From NCBI GenBank assembly GCA_043228905.1, contig JBHGNT010000015.1, positions 7,750,001-7,814,000 on the forward strand: a DNA stretch of 64,000 nucleotides, read 5' to 3'. The position numbers and the translations under genes are program-made. The notes below the pieces were generated by a model that searched no databases, had not been told where the DNA came from, and saw only the letters and a program-made list of their open reading frames with translations. Below are positions 12,098 to 23,900 of this stretch, in pieces (the first letter of the stretch is position 1; each line of letters opens with the position of its first letter). The stretch is from Azolla caroliniana (taxonomy: Eukaryota; Polypodiophyta).

Positions 12098-12342
12098 GAG
12101 GCATATAGCCTCCATGCACACGGATCATCCAAAAATAAGGGTGAATGTAAATACACAATTGAGGTTTTGACCTCTTATACATACGACACTAATCACATAT
12201 CCTTTACATAGAAATCGAGGTATTGACCTCATACGCATACGTAACATATGTATGTGAACGTAATACACAATTGAGGTATTAACCTTGTACACATATAACA
12301 CGAATCACACATCAATTATATGTCAAATGAGGTATTGACCTC
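12098..12342. repeat. Array of 14-base palindromes, 56-base period (repeat A)
   Basis: Five palindromes of the type GAGGTATTGACCTC start at 12098, 12161, 12217, 12273 and 12329. The last four are exactly 56 bases apart. Confidence 0.8.
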
Positions 12343-12577
12343 ATACACATATGTAAATGTTTTATACAACCAATTAATTATCTCTACAACATCATTGAAT
12401 CAATGAAAGAAAACACATATGAACTATACATGATTAGATTGGGGGAAGAAGAAAGAGGTACCGAAGTTCGCTTGTTAATGCCTTTCTGAATCACGGTTGA
12501 TTGCACACCGATCGATCACCACCCATCAAAAGAAAACAATAAACAACGAAACAATGAAACATGGTTCGGATACCAAT

Positions 12578-13032
12578 TGTTAGAGCTTAGCTACTAATAT
12601 AAGCATATGATAAAGACAAAGATAGATAAATAAGAAAGGAGAGAGAGAAAGAAGGGTGCTGATCCACCCGACCACCCCCGAGCGAAGGGATTGAGACAGA
12701 CTCAAACCTCGATCAGCATCCCAGACCACTGTCGTGGCGTCGAGTCACACTTGGTGCTCGCATGCTCGCTACAAGAGTTGACCCACCACAATGTTAGAGT
12801 CTCGATGCAGTTCATAATGTGTCAAATGAGGGTAGCTAGGCCTCATTTTTATAGCCAGACCTAAGGCCCCTAGGCAAGTTCACACTTGGCCTAATGGGTT
12901 TTCTTAATCCCAAGGATTAAAAGTAATCCTCCCCTTCTTTACACTCTCGTTTAACCCTCACACTTTATCCATGTGTAAATAATACTACGGTAAATTCTCA
13001 CCACAGGATATTATATTGTCATGCCCGTAACA
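12578..13032 (-). repeat. LTR-like segment of repeat A
   Basis: Starts TGTTACGGGC and ends GCTCTAACA, followed after one base by TTGGTATCCGAAC, which resembles a degenerate tRNA-Met primer site. The same layout occurs at 34583-35034 and, more distantly, 46979-47413. Confidence 0.65.
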
Positions 13033-13037
13033 CAAGT

Positions 13038-13475
13038 GTTGCCTAGAGAAGTAGAGCCGAAGTGTTGTAGATCCTGAAGACAATCTAGAAAGAGTGTGAA
13101 TACGAAAGCGGGATAATTGGGATAATTCGAAATATTACTAAATACGAAGAGATATTATGTAAAGGGATACCGGATCCGGAGGGATGTATCGATTTGGATG
13201 AGCAACGTTTTGTATTAGAATTGGTTGCCTATATAAGGAGTCCATATTGTATCGTTTTGGGGGTGCAAGTTATATAATATAATTTGGGGCTGAAACTTAT
13301 CTAATATAATTGGAATATTTGTGTACTTGAATGTCTGATCTTACACGTGTATTTGTTATCCAGATTGACGGATTGAATACGTGGATGGAATACCATACCT
13401 CCGATCACACCTTTGGATTGTATTCTAGTACAAAGTACTTATGTGTTTAGGACTAAGATTTAGTGCAGGATAAAC
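13038..13475 (+). repeat. Probable Tat-type LTR fragment
   Basis: Starts TGTTGCCTAGAG and has the layout of the Tat LTR at 2188-2606: a CCGGATCCGGA block, 'cctatataagg', 'ttacacgtgta', and near the end 'atcacacctttgga'. It is cut by the 3' LTR of copia copy 2. No coding sequence accompanies it. Confidence 0.5.
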
Positions 13476-13480
13476 AAAGT

Positions 13481-13897
13481 TGTAAAAGGAATAGCATGTG
13501 CGGAAGCGTATGTGAAACACAAAGTGCATAGTTTTGGAAACAACAGAAAACACAGAGATGGAGATGGAGAGGGAGAGACACAAAGAGAGAGAGAGAGCAG
13601 ACAACTTAGTTCTATTTCAGAATAATGTTTCTCTGTACATCGTATGTGTTCGGTGAACACTTTTATACAAGTCAATACAGACTAATAGAAGTATCGTGTA
13701 CTTCAATGCTCACACAAGCATCTGACACTAACTATGAGACATTAACTACCTAGTAGTCTAGGCTGCTACTAGGCTTCCGGTTACTGATGGATCCGGCTAA
13801 CCGGCTCCCCAACTCACCAGCTTACTTGCTCACCGGATGTCAATCCGGCTCAGGCTTATTCAGCCGATCCGGATCCAGTTGAGCTTGCCGCTCAACA
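13481..13897 (-). repeat. 3' LTR of copia copy 2
   Basis: On the minus strand it starts TGTTGAGCGGCAAGC at 13897, directly after the purine run GAGGGGGAG, and ends TTTTACA at 13481. A TATA box in the minus direction lies at 13661-13667. Confidence 0.8.
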
Positions 13898-16800
13898 CTC
13901 CCCCTCAAGCTCAACTTGAGGTCGGATCGTAGTATCAATCTCCATGGAAGCCGATACTTCCACCCAGCTCCTTCTGGAGTCACTCTGCCTCGCTCGCGCT
14001 CCTCGTCCGGTCCGGTTCCATTTGCCGCGACCCCTCCGGTTCTGCTCAACAGGCCCAATTCAGCTCCCTCGCTGTTGTGACTCCGGTGCTTGTCTACCCG
14101 TCGGTTCCTCTGTGTTGGCGTTGACTTCCACTGCGTTCTCGTCCACTTGACCTCCAATTGATTCGGTTCTTCCGAATCCGTCTGTTGAACCGAATTGGTT
14201 GTCTCCGACTCATTCCAGCTCTTGTCTGAATCGGTCGCTCCCAATTCGTCTTCCGGTTTCAGGCTCTTCACCACATCGGACCATGTTCGGGTCTTGGCCT
14301 TCTTCTTCCGGTCCGCTCTATCCTTCTTGACTCAGCCGCTGTTGCTGCTTGTTCCGACTTGTTCGGATGTGTCAACTTCCTTTGTTGACTCGACTCCTTT
14401 CTTCTTCTTGTGTCTCCCTTTTTCAGTTCTTCCCTCACCGGCGCAATCGGCAGTATCTTTGCCTTTGCCCATTCTGGTGTCTTTGCCCGTTCTCCCCCTC
14501 AAGTGTGGCACGTCGAGATGCTGAACACCAAGCATTTCGGTGAAGTGCTGCAACTTGTCCGAATTGAGCGGTTTGGTGAAGATGTCGGCAACTTGCCGAT
14601 CTGTATCAACTTCACCGCTCAGGACACGCTCATGCACGAAGTGGTAGTGCACTTCTATGTGGTTTGTGTGAGCATGGAATACAGGGTTCTTGGCGAGCTG
14701 CATGCTGCTTATGTTGTTGCAGTACATCAGGATCGAGGTCGGCACCTCGATCTGCAGGTCTTGCAGCAGTCGCCGAAGCCAAATGGCTTCAGAAGTGGCA
14801 ACGGTAGCGCTCCGGTATTAAACCTCAGTGCTCGAAAGGGACACTGTTGGTTGCTTTTTGCTACTCCACGCAACAACCACGCTACCAAGGGAAAACATAT
14901 AGCCGGAGAAGCGATCCGATGCATTGCCAACCCAGTCGGCATCGGTGTAGCTGACTAGCTCTTTGGTTATACCATGTCGGTATAACAGCCCTTGTTCCTT
15001 CGTGCCGCTCACATATCGCAAAATTCGATGCACACACAGAAGGTGCTCCACGGTTGGCTTCTGCATATATTGGCAGATCACGCTGAACGGATAACTGTTG
15101 TCGGGTCGGGTGATTGTCAAATATATAAGGCTTCCGACAATTTGTCAGAACCACTTCTCATCGCAGGCCAGTACGGAGTCAAGACAGAGCGTCTGGTTCT
15201 GGTCCAGGGGTGTAGAGATAGGTCGGCATTCCGCAATGCCGAACTTTTATAGCATATTCAACACATAGTGTCTCTGTGAGAGCAATATGCCGTCGGGGGT
15301 TCGGATCACCTCGATCCCAAGGAAATAGTGAAGGTCCCCCATGTCCTTCATCTCAAATGCATTTGATAGTTGGGACTTGACTCGACCGATTTCATCGAGT
15401 CTAGGTCCGGTGATGACTAGATCATCAACATACAACAATATGCAAACCTGACCATTCGGACCTTGCTGGATGAACAACGAAGAGTTGGACTTGGAGGCTG
15501 CAAACCCCATCTTACGCAACCGGTGCGTGATCTTCACATTCCAAGCTTGGGGGGCTTGCTTGAGGCCATAAAGTGACTTCTTTAGCTGGCATACCACCGA
15601 CTTGTTCATCGCTGACTGGAAACCAGAGGGTTGGGTCATAAAGACCTCTTCTTGAAGATCACCTTGAAGAAATGCATTCTTCACGTCCATCTGGTGAAGA
15701 TGTCACCCCCTTGCCGCAGCAACCGCTAGCACCACACGAATCTTCGTCATCTTTGCTACCGGAGCGAAGGTCTCGTCCTAGTCGATTTCGTGGGTCTGCG
15801 CGTATCCCTTTGCCACTAACCAGGCCTTGTACCGGTTAACCGACCCATCGGCATTGTACTTTACCTTGTACACCCACTTACATCCGATCGCTTTACAATG
15901 TCGGGGAGGGTCAACTAGGTCCCATGTGTCGTTGGCATCGAGTGCCCGCATTTCTTTCTCCATAGCGGCACGCCAATTTGCGTCCTTTGCCACTTCTGCG
16001 TAGCTCTTCGACTCACGCACTTCCGCCACCTTGGTCATGTACGCATAGTGATGCGCCATGTGGTCCTTGTACTTGTACCGCTTTATGGGGTTCTTCTGGT
16101 GGGAAGACCGGCGTAACTTATCGTTACCCGGTTTGGGGCCCTTCATGGCCATTTCGAACTTCGTTTTCGAAGATCCACCTTCATCCTTGCCGGAGTCAGA
16201 TTCACTCTGATCCGAGTCAACGTTGCCGGTTTCGTATTCCAACATCTTCTTCTTCCCTTTCTCTTTGCACGTGAACTGTCTCCTCGGTTCCTTGCGTGGG
16301 GAGAGCATGGTAGAATCTCCACTACTTGCCTATTCCTCATCCAACTGGTCATCCCGACTCAGCCGCTCATTTGGTTCACTTAACCGAAATGAGATCAGAC
16401 TCTCTTCTAGAGTGCCGAGGTCTTCATCTTCTATCGGCACCGGTTCAGGCTCACTAGCCTCATCCTGTGGTATCGGGTTGGGGTCGGAAGTCGGAGCCGG
16501 TAAGACATACCATGATGCCGTCTCATCAAACTGAACATGCCGGCTAACTCGGACCTGATTCGTCTACGGGTTATAACACTTATACCCCTTTTGCTCATGC
16601 GAGTAACCGACCAGGATGCATTTCTCCAACTCTGCATCCAACTTCCTCCGTTTCTCATACGGCACATGCACATATGCAATGCTACCGAATATCCGAAGTT
16701 GTCTCAAATTCAGCTTGCATCCGAAATACAGCTCATGCGTGGACACCTTGTCACCGATCCGGTTTTGGATGTAGACAACCGTCCGGACCACCTCCGCCCA

Positions 16801-17997
16801 GTAGAAATGGGGCATGCTCTTCTCCTCCAGCATTGCCCTCGCCGCATTCACAATCGACTGGTTCTTCCTTTCGGCCTCACCGTTTTGCTCCGGTGTGTAT
16901 TTGCAACTGAACTCTCTCCGAAATCCTTTTTGTTGCAGATAACTGTTGAATTGGCCAGGAAAATATTTTTTCCCGCCATCCGACCGCAGGCACTTGATCT
17001 TCCTCTCCATTTCCTGTTCAACCAGCCTTTGCAGGTTCCGAAAACACTCGAAGATTTCGCTCTTCCGCTCAATGAGGTAGTTCCATGTGTGCTGGCTGTA
17101 GTCGTTGATGAAGGAGACAAAATACCGACTCCCGCCAAGACGAACATTCTGCGTCGATCCCCATACATCCGAATGAATAAGGTCGAGCTTGTTACGGCTA
17201 TGGTTTTGTTCGGTGGGGAATGGAAGCCAATGTTGCTTCCCGAGTTGGCAGGCTTCACATATTTGGGCCTTCCGGCCACTGAACTTCGGCAAACCGAAAA
17301 CAACGTGTTTCGTTTGCAGGTCTGGAAGCCTCCGGTAATTGACGTGGCCGATCCGCTTGTGCCAGAGATCAATATCTGATTCAATCTTCTGTCCTTTGGC
17401 GAAAAAAGCGGTATCGACATCATTGGTGTCGAGGATGAACATCCTCCCTTCTTTGCACCGTTGCGCAATAATCTGGCACTCTTCCTCGATGAAGCACCCA
17501 AGGTGCGTAAACCACACCTGCATCCCCTGGTCAACGATCTGACTGACTGACACCAGGTTCTTCGTTATAGTCGGAACGTGTAATACGTTCATCAGCTTCC
17601 CCCTCTGTCCGACATGGCTCAAAGGGACTTCTCCGATATGCACAATTGGGTGAGGAGTGTCGTCTCCGGTTTCGACGACTCCCGGTTGTTCCGGTTTCTC
17701 CAAAAAGGAGAACCACTCCTTGTGGCTCGTCATGTGATTCGATTCACCGGAATCAACGTATCACACTTCCTCCGGTTTGGAAGTGGTCTTTTTCATCGAG
17801 TTAGCCTCGTGTTTCATCACCAAGGCTGGCCCTTTACTGGCTTTTCCGGTTTTGGATCCTCCCGATCCTTTTGCGTAGTGCGAGTTCGCCTTGCCGGATC
17901 CGGATCTGTCTTAATCGGCACGCTTCTTCCAGCACTCGCTTTCTTTGTGGCCCTTTTTACCATAGTACCAACATTCTGTGTCGGCTTTTGCTGTAGC
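13898..17997 (-). pseudogene. Copia gag-pol polyprotein (copy 2), 5' truncated
   Basis: In minus-strand order: a damaged knuckle CWYYGKKGHKESEC near 17960 (second Cys lost), protease with SNHMTSHKEW, and integrase 16564-17733 with LIHSDVWGSTQ, FVSFINDYSQHTW, CLRSDGGK and TPEQNGEAERKNQ. These are followed by an acidic linker, then reverse transcriptase with WVYKVKYN and LLYVDDLVI (15247-15690) and RNase H with DADWVGNA, LSSTEV and ADIFTKPLN (14332-15120). Each block is nearly intact and separated by single in-frame stops: 16564 and 15247 are TAG, 15778 is TAG where related copies have Tyr. After the usual end (MLGVQHLD) the frame continues ~200 codons past one TGA and runs into the LTR. It would copy and integrate the element; the stops and missing gag make it inactive. 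Confidence 0.85.
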
Positions 17998-19485
17998 TGG
18001 GAAGCGTAATATCGTTGCAGACATGCTATCACGAGCAAGATACGACGAAGAAGAAGATCAACATTTTGATGAAGAGGATGTTGGCTTGGATTTCTTTACA
18101 AGTTTCTACGCTCAGATGCTGACTACTTTTCTAGAAGAGGACTACGAAGGCGAATTCATGGAGATCGGGAAATACTTGAGTTCTCTCCAAAAAGATGAAT
18201 CATGGTCGACAGAAGACTTCCACCGAATTCGGAAGAAGGCATACAAGTATTTCCTTACGGATGGAGCTCTTTGGAGGCATGCAAAAAAGAAGAATGGGAC
18301 TCCGATGAGAGTTGTCTGCATGCTGGAAGACCGACAAAAACTAAGATCTGAATTTCATGATAGTGTTTTTGTAGGCCATCGAGGAATATGGGCTATGTTC
18401 GCGAAGCTTAAGGAGAAATATTGGTGGTCGGGCACCTACGAAGATGTAGCAGCTTATGTGGAAAAATGTAAGGAATGTCAGATGTTTTCAAATGTTCGCC
18501 ATCGAGATGAACTTCATCCAACTTACCCGTTGGCTATGCATTACAAGTGGATGGTGGACATCGTAATGATGCCAATGGGGTGATGGCAGATGAAGTATCT
18601 TGTGCTCGCGAGGGAGGATCTTAACAATCAAGTTGACGGGCGCGTTCATTGAGAACCAAGGAGACATCATCAGTATACAAATTCCTTCTTGAAGATGTTA
18701 TTTGCAGATATGGATTCATCAGCAAGATAGTGGCTGATAGAGGTGAGTTGGGCACTAATGAAGCTAGAAAATTCTTCTCTAGGATGGGAATCAAATTATC
18801 TCTTACCACGACGTATAATCCTGAAGCGAATGGGAAAGAGGAATGTGGACATGGACCTATTGTGAAGGCTCCAGTGAAAGCTTGCCATGGGAAAATAAGA
18901 GAATGGCCACGTCTATTGCCATTTGCACTATGGGCTGACAGGACTACTCATAGCATGGTGACGAGATACATGCCAACAAAGCTCATATTCGAACAGAAGC
19001 CGATAATGCTAGTGGAACAAAGTATTGTTTCATGGTTTGCATTGCCATGGCAAGATGAGATAAGTAGAGATTATCTTCTAGCATTGAGGATTCGACACTT
19101 GGAGTGGAAGTTGGAATATATAGAAGTGGCTAAAGCGCAGGTAAAGAATGCAAGGCTGAAGAACAAAAAAGACTTCGACAAATGACATCGACTTTTTCTG
19201 AGGAAAATCTTTGAAGGAGATTAGGTGCTGGTCTACGACAGTAGCCTAGAAAACCAACATAGTACGACTCGAAAATTTTCACAATGATGGCTTGGACCAT
19301 ATGTGGTGAAGAAAGTGGAAGATAATGCAACATATCGTTTAGTAGAACTGGATGGTACACCACTTGCTTTGTCAATTGTAGGAAAGAGAATCAAGATCTT
19401 TAAGAGAAGAGAGGCTCCAAATCTTGAAATCGAAGCTCTAGACGATGTAGCCTCGACCATCGAGGTTATAAAAGAGTAATCAAAA
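17998..19485 (+). pseudogene. Family X Ty3/gypsy integrase (3' half of pol)
   Basis: Starts inside the RNase H-integrase connection (NIVADMLSRARYDEEED), joined directly to copia copy 2. 17978-18583 holds the integrase zinc-binding motif (His-x-His...CKECQ) and the first part of the core with WMVDIVMMPMG. 18649-19185 continues with the catalytic region (VADRGELGTNEA, TYNPEANGKEE) and FALWADRTTHS. The C-terminal SH3-like part (VLVYDSSLENQHSTTRKF, GPYVVKKV) runs to about 19480, just before the LTR. A frameshift near 18600-18640 and stops at 18583, 19185 and 19224 break it. The matching gag, protease and polymerase are at 36366-39262 on the opposite strand, from this or another copy. Confidence 0.75.
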
Positions 19486-19839
19486 GAGGAACCTCACCAC
19501 AATTGGCACATACCGGTGGATGTGCAAGTTTGGTGGGGGTGATTGTCGTGTGGTTTTCTACATGCGATATGAAAAAAAAAACCAATTATTTAAGATTAGC
19601 TTAATGGTTTGATATAGATGTAATCAAGAGCTTCCGAACGCATTTCACTACACATGAAACAGACAACTAAATATGAAGTTATGTGAGTATAAAGCTTGAG
19701 AAGATTGGGAAAACAAAACTGTGAGATATCCCACATAGATAGGACAAAATCGGATCCCACATTATATAAGGAGAGCTAGAACCTATTCAATATATCAATG
19801 TGTGGAGCATAGAATGTTCAAGGTGATTTGGCTAGATTG

Positions 19840-20511
19840 TGTGGATGAATGGCTTGGATGGTTTTGGGTCGTGCCTAGATCAGCCATGGTGCACGGGTGC
19901 ACACGATTTGGATGGACGGGCGTGTGGATGGTTTTGGGTCATGGATAGATTGGTCATGGCGCACTGGTGCACCCGATTCGGAAGGATGGGCGCGTGCACG
20001 GTTCGGAAGGACGCGTGGCTCGGTGGTTCGTGACGTAGGACTTGGCAGCTCAATCGCGGGATGTGTGCACGGTTCAGAAGGACGGGCACGCGCATAGTTT
20101 GGAAGGTCGTGACTAGATCGGCCACGGCGCACGGGTGCACACGATTCAGACGACGAGTGGATGGTTTTGGGTTGTGCCTAGATCGGCCACGGTGCACAGG
20201 TGCACACGATTCGGACGGAAGGACGCGTGGATGGTTTTGGGTCGTGCCTAGATCGGCCATGATGCACGGGTGCACACGATTCAGACGAAAGGACGCGTGG
20301 CTTGGCGGTTCGTGACGCATGACTTGGTGGCTTAATCGCGGGATGCATGCACGAGTGCATGAACGGTTTGGAAGGACGCGTGGCTCGGTGGTTTGTGACG
20401 TAGGACTTGGCAGCTCAATCGCGGGATGTGTGCACGGTTCAGAAGGACAGGCACACGCATAGTTTGGACGGTCGTGACTAGATCAGCCACGGCGCACGGG
20501 TGCACACGATT
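19840..20511 (+). repeat. GC-rich minisatellite inside family X LTR (left part)
   Basis: Imperfect ~70-base units with GTGCCTAGATCGGCCA, GCACGGGTGCACACGATT and GGACGCGTGGATGGTTTTGG. The array continues at 30609-30790 on the other side of the nested Tat element. Long frames on both strands here are products of the repeat, not genes. Confidence 0.8.
20507..20511. other. Target-site duplication CGATT of nested Tat element
   Basis: CGATT at 20507-20511 is repeated at 30609-30613, directly outside the two LTRs. This fixes the insertion boundaries. Confidence 0.9.
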
Positions 20512-20900
20512 TGTTGTCTGCTTGGCCGGACTAGCCTCAACACAGGTGTCTATCCGACACTTCTCCAAAGGGGTGGTAAGGATTGGATGCTAGGTTGCAC
20601 GCGTAAGATGATTACACTAAGCACAGACGGTAAAACAATACAAAGACAAAGATAAACACGCAATAAGTATAATTGTATTACTTCCGTAAAGCATTTACAA
20701 ATCATCGGATCCTTTTATAGGCATCCGGCAAGGTTACAATTGGTGCGCTTAGGCAACCGGCATCCGAATCGGTCCGGATCCGGATCGGTACAACTGTACC
20801 GGATCCGTCCATCCGAATAATAAATATATTATTATTTACTTCCTATTATCCGATCCGACTCCGCCTTCCCACTTGTCCTTTCTCTTCTGACCGGCCAACA
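20512..20900 (-). repeat. 3' LTR of nested Tat element
   Basis: 389 bases, same ends as the 5' LTR and one copy of the 25-base unit. The reverse-strand TATA-like box lies near 20713-20723. Confidence 0.9.
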
Positions 20901-20920
20901 CATGGCACGCCCGTGGGAAA
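20901..20920 (-). other. Conserved block before Tat 3' LTR
   Basis: Same 20-base block as 2168-2187 (one mismatch), immediately upstream of the 3' LTR in element orientation. A purine-rich stretch exists only about 40-60 bases further upstream. Confidence 0.7.
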
Positions 20921-20950
20921 GTGCCTTGCACTTCGAATCCACTCCCGGCC

Positions 20951-23900
20951 TCATTCTTCCTCCAAAATATCGAGCAAACTCCGCTCGAAGGTGTCATGTG
21001 GTGCCTCTTCCTCCAATTCCTGTTCCTTGCCTGCCTAGTCTCCGACCTCCGGTTGGGTTGGCTGTTCCGTAAAAATTTGCTGCTCCGGCTCTACTTGATT
21101 CTGTGGTGCCGGTGCTTCCTCACCGCTCCGTCCGGGTTCTTCCTGTTCTTCCTCCGTTCCAGGCTCTGTTCTGTTACCAGTGTCGCTTTCTCCGGTCTCG
21201 ACTGGTCGGTTCGGTGCGCCTTCTTCCTCTGCTCCGGTGTTTTCCGGTCTCAGCTCTTCTTCTTCCCCGGCATCGGTCTGCACCTGCTCTTCTTGATTTT
21301 CTTGGAACGGAAGTTCTTCTTCGGGTATTCCTTGTCGGGGTTGTTCGGTGTCGGTTGGTTCAGCTTCAGCCGGTCGCTCTCCCTCACTTATAGTGATTGG
21401 CGTCGTTCTTCCCTCGGCTTCCTGTCGTAACCGGTCCTGCTCGTATTTCTCCAACTCCAACTGAGTTGCGAGCTGCCCGTCATCCAACCTCTCTACCAAC
21501 CCTCAGATTTCTTTGAGATGTTCTTCCGCTAAAGCGTAGAAATCCTCCGACAATTCTTCCCGAATGGCGACGATACTTTCTTCATCCATCTTGTAGAACT
21601 TTTCACCGGTCTTCCTCCGATTCTCGGCATCAGCTCGGAGTGTCTGCAGCTCGGCTGCCTGTTGTGACCACTCCTTCCATAGCTTTTCCATACTTTCGTT
21701 GATGCTTGCCTGAGCTCGGGTACTCCAACATGACATGATGAGCTTGATCCGGTCATCCCCCGCTTTAGCATGCGCATGAGCTTCTTGCTTTTCCTTCCTT
21801 GCCCGTTTTATAATGTCGGCCATTATCTGAGCCTGGGCTTCGTAATCCGCTTTCTGCTTTTCATAGGCACTTTGCAGTTTGTTGATCGTGAAGGTCGATC
21901 TTTCCTTTTCTTCATTCCTGATCTTGGTCAGATCCAGCTTTCCCTGCCTTAGCGCCTCTAATTCCTTCCTTCTCTCCGTCGCTTGGGTTATTTCTGCCGA
22001 CAATGCTTCCTTTTTGGCATTGACCTCGTCCATTGTCTTAGCCAGGTCTAATCGGGTCTCTTTGAGCTGTTCTTTCAGCTTCTCTATTTGCCGGTCGTAG
22101 TCTGCTGCCCGTTTCTTGTTGTCCGACTCGGCCTGCTTGTGATCTCGGTAGAGTCGGTCGGAGTCCTCCGTCTTCTGCTTCAGGCGTCGGCTTACCTGAG
22201 CTCTTAACCGGTCGTCCCGGTCCTTCTGTTGTCGGAGTTCTTCCTGCAGTCGCTCTATCTCCTGCTCGGCCTGTCGACGCAGTCGGTCCTTCTCCTTTTG
22301 CAGCTTTTCTTTTTCTTCTTGCAGTCGGTCATTAGTGGCTCGGCCTTTCCGGAGGCCTTCTTCCATTCTTCGTCTGTCGTCCTCCACCGCTTTCCGTTGC
22401 TCCCTTTCTTTTCCCCTTAATGCCTCCTGAGCTTTTAACTCCTCTCGCAAGGTTTCTATTATTTTTTCGGCCTCAGGGCCGGTTTGCAAGGCTACCGGTT
22501 CTGGTTCCGGTTCTGGTTGCTTCCTTGTTGTCCCGACCGGCTTGGTGACAACTTGTGCTTATTGAATTCCTTCCCTCGCCTGCAACAGCTCCCCTTGCAA
22601 CTCCTGGATCTATGTTCGGAGCGCGACCAACTCCTGGGTTGTTGTATGCGTCAAGTGTTGCCTACACGTTTCTTCTTCCTCTAACTGGTCCGCTACTCCC
22701 GATACCTTCTCCAAAAACCATCTCAGCCATTGTGGCTTTGTGCTTCCTGTGTCGGAGTAGCATTGCTCACTTCTACTCCTTAACTCAGGCTGTTTTTCCG
22801 GCCTTTTCTCTGGCTCCGGCGCTTGTTCATTCCTCTTCTTTGGAATGACCGGTTCTCTGAAGTCCGGCAAAACCGGTGCCGGTACTGCTTCCCTCGGTGC
22901 GGGTTCCGGTACTGCTTCCGCCCCGGCTACTGGAGGTGGTCCTTGCGCCCTCTACTGAGTTCTGTCAACTGGTGGAGCCGGTCCTCTCGCCCGTCTCTCC
23001 CGACCTTGTCTTGCTGGGAGTCTTACCAGTGGTTCGGATGAGTCTTCTGCTTCAGCTTCCTCCTCCTGTGCGGCTACCAGACAGACCTTTTGTATAAAGT
23101 CCTCTGGTTCCGGTTCCGGCCGTCGCAGCCTTATATTGATTGGTTTGAGCGCTACTGGTTCTTCCTCGGCCGGTTTTCCTTTGCCTTTTCCTGCCGGTTT
23201 TGCCTTTGTTGCCAATTCCTGTTGCTGTCGGGATGGTCCTTCCTCCCGCTGTTCTGCTTCTTCCTGGGTCCATCCGGGGGTGTGTTTCTCCAGGATATGT
23301 CGGCGCTTTGTGACCTTTTTCGGCGTCGTCTCCTGCCGACCTCTTTTCTTTTGTTTGATGGGGAGCACCGGTGGGACTAACACCGTTAGCCATTGTGCTA
23401 TCCCCGCCCATGGCTTTTTTCCTACCACAAGGTTCTTGATGGCCTCCTTCAATCCTTCGGTTATGAAATGGAGCCAGTCCACTTGTAATCCTTCGTACGT
23501 TGCAATTAGGAACGTTGCCCGGTACCTGGCTATGGCTGGGGGACGAGAATTCACAAATCCGTATTCCATCATGGTGCGGGCCACTTCTCCGAACAGTAGG
23601 TTCTCTCCGCCCTGTGTTCGATATGCCTTGCTGCTGATGGAATACTCACCGAAATATTCGAACAGGATTTGACTTGAAGGGTTTTCGATCGTTTGAAGTC
23701 CTCCTGCTTTTATCCCCGTGAGCGCCTGCACCGCTCCTTCCGTGACTTCTGATAAATCAATCGATGCTGCCGCCTGCTCCGGTTCTGCGTGTGGTGGAGC
23801 GTCGGCGATCCGCAACAATCCTTCTAACCCGTTCTCTATCATCCCTTGGCGTGCCTCTTTCGACAGTGCCATTGGTTCAGATTCTTCTTCTGCTGTCTGT

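Larger units (their letters stand above)
11370..13032 (-). repeat. Repeat A: LTR plus non-coding body, inverted partner of repeat B
   Basis: Read on the minus strand it begins TGTTACGGGCATGAC at 13032 and aligns along its length with 34583-36365, ending at the same point (AAGTGCACTTCGG). The first ~455 bases look like a copia-type LTR. The remainder has no gag or pol and carries palindromic 56-base repeats. It resembles a large non-coding LTR derivative lacking its second LTR. A protein-coding role is not supported. Confidence 0.7.
13481..17997 (-). mobile_element. Ty1/copia element copy 2 (3' LTR present, 5' end missing)
   Basis: Read on the minus strand from 17997: the end of gag, protease, integrase, reverse transcriptase, RNase H, a long C-terminal extension and a 3' LTR. 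The 5' LTR and most of gag are missing; at 17997 the sequence switches inside gag, just before the zinc knuckle, to family X pol on the other strand. It is the same family as copies 1 and 5. Confidence 0.85.

Noticed and set aside
12098-12342. Regularly spaced palindromes as a CRISPR array
   Set aside because: Plant nuclear context, short 14-base palindromes, similar rather than unique spacers and no cas genes.
19875-20568. Several long frames on both strands in the minisatellite
   Set aside because: The ~70-base repeats keep frames open by composition; no start context, domain or conservation.
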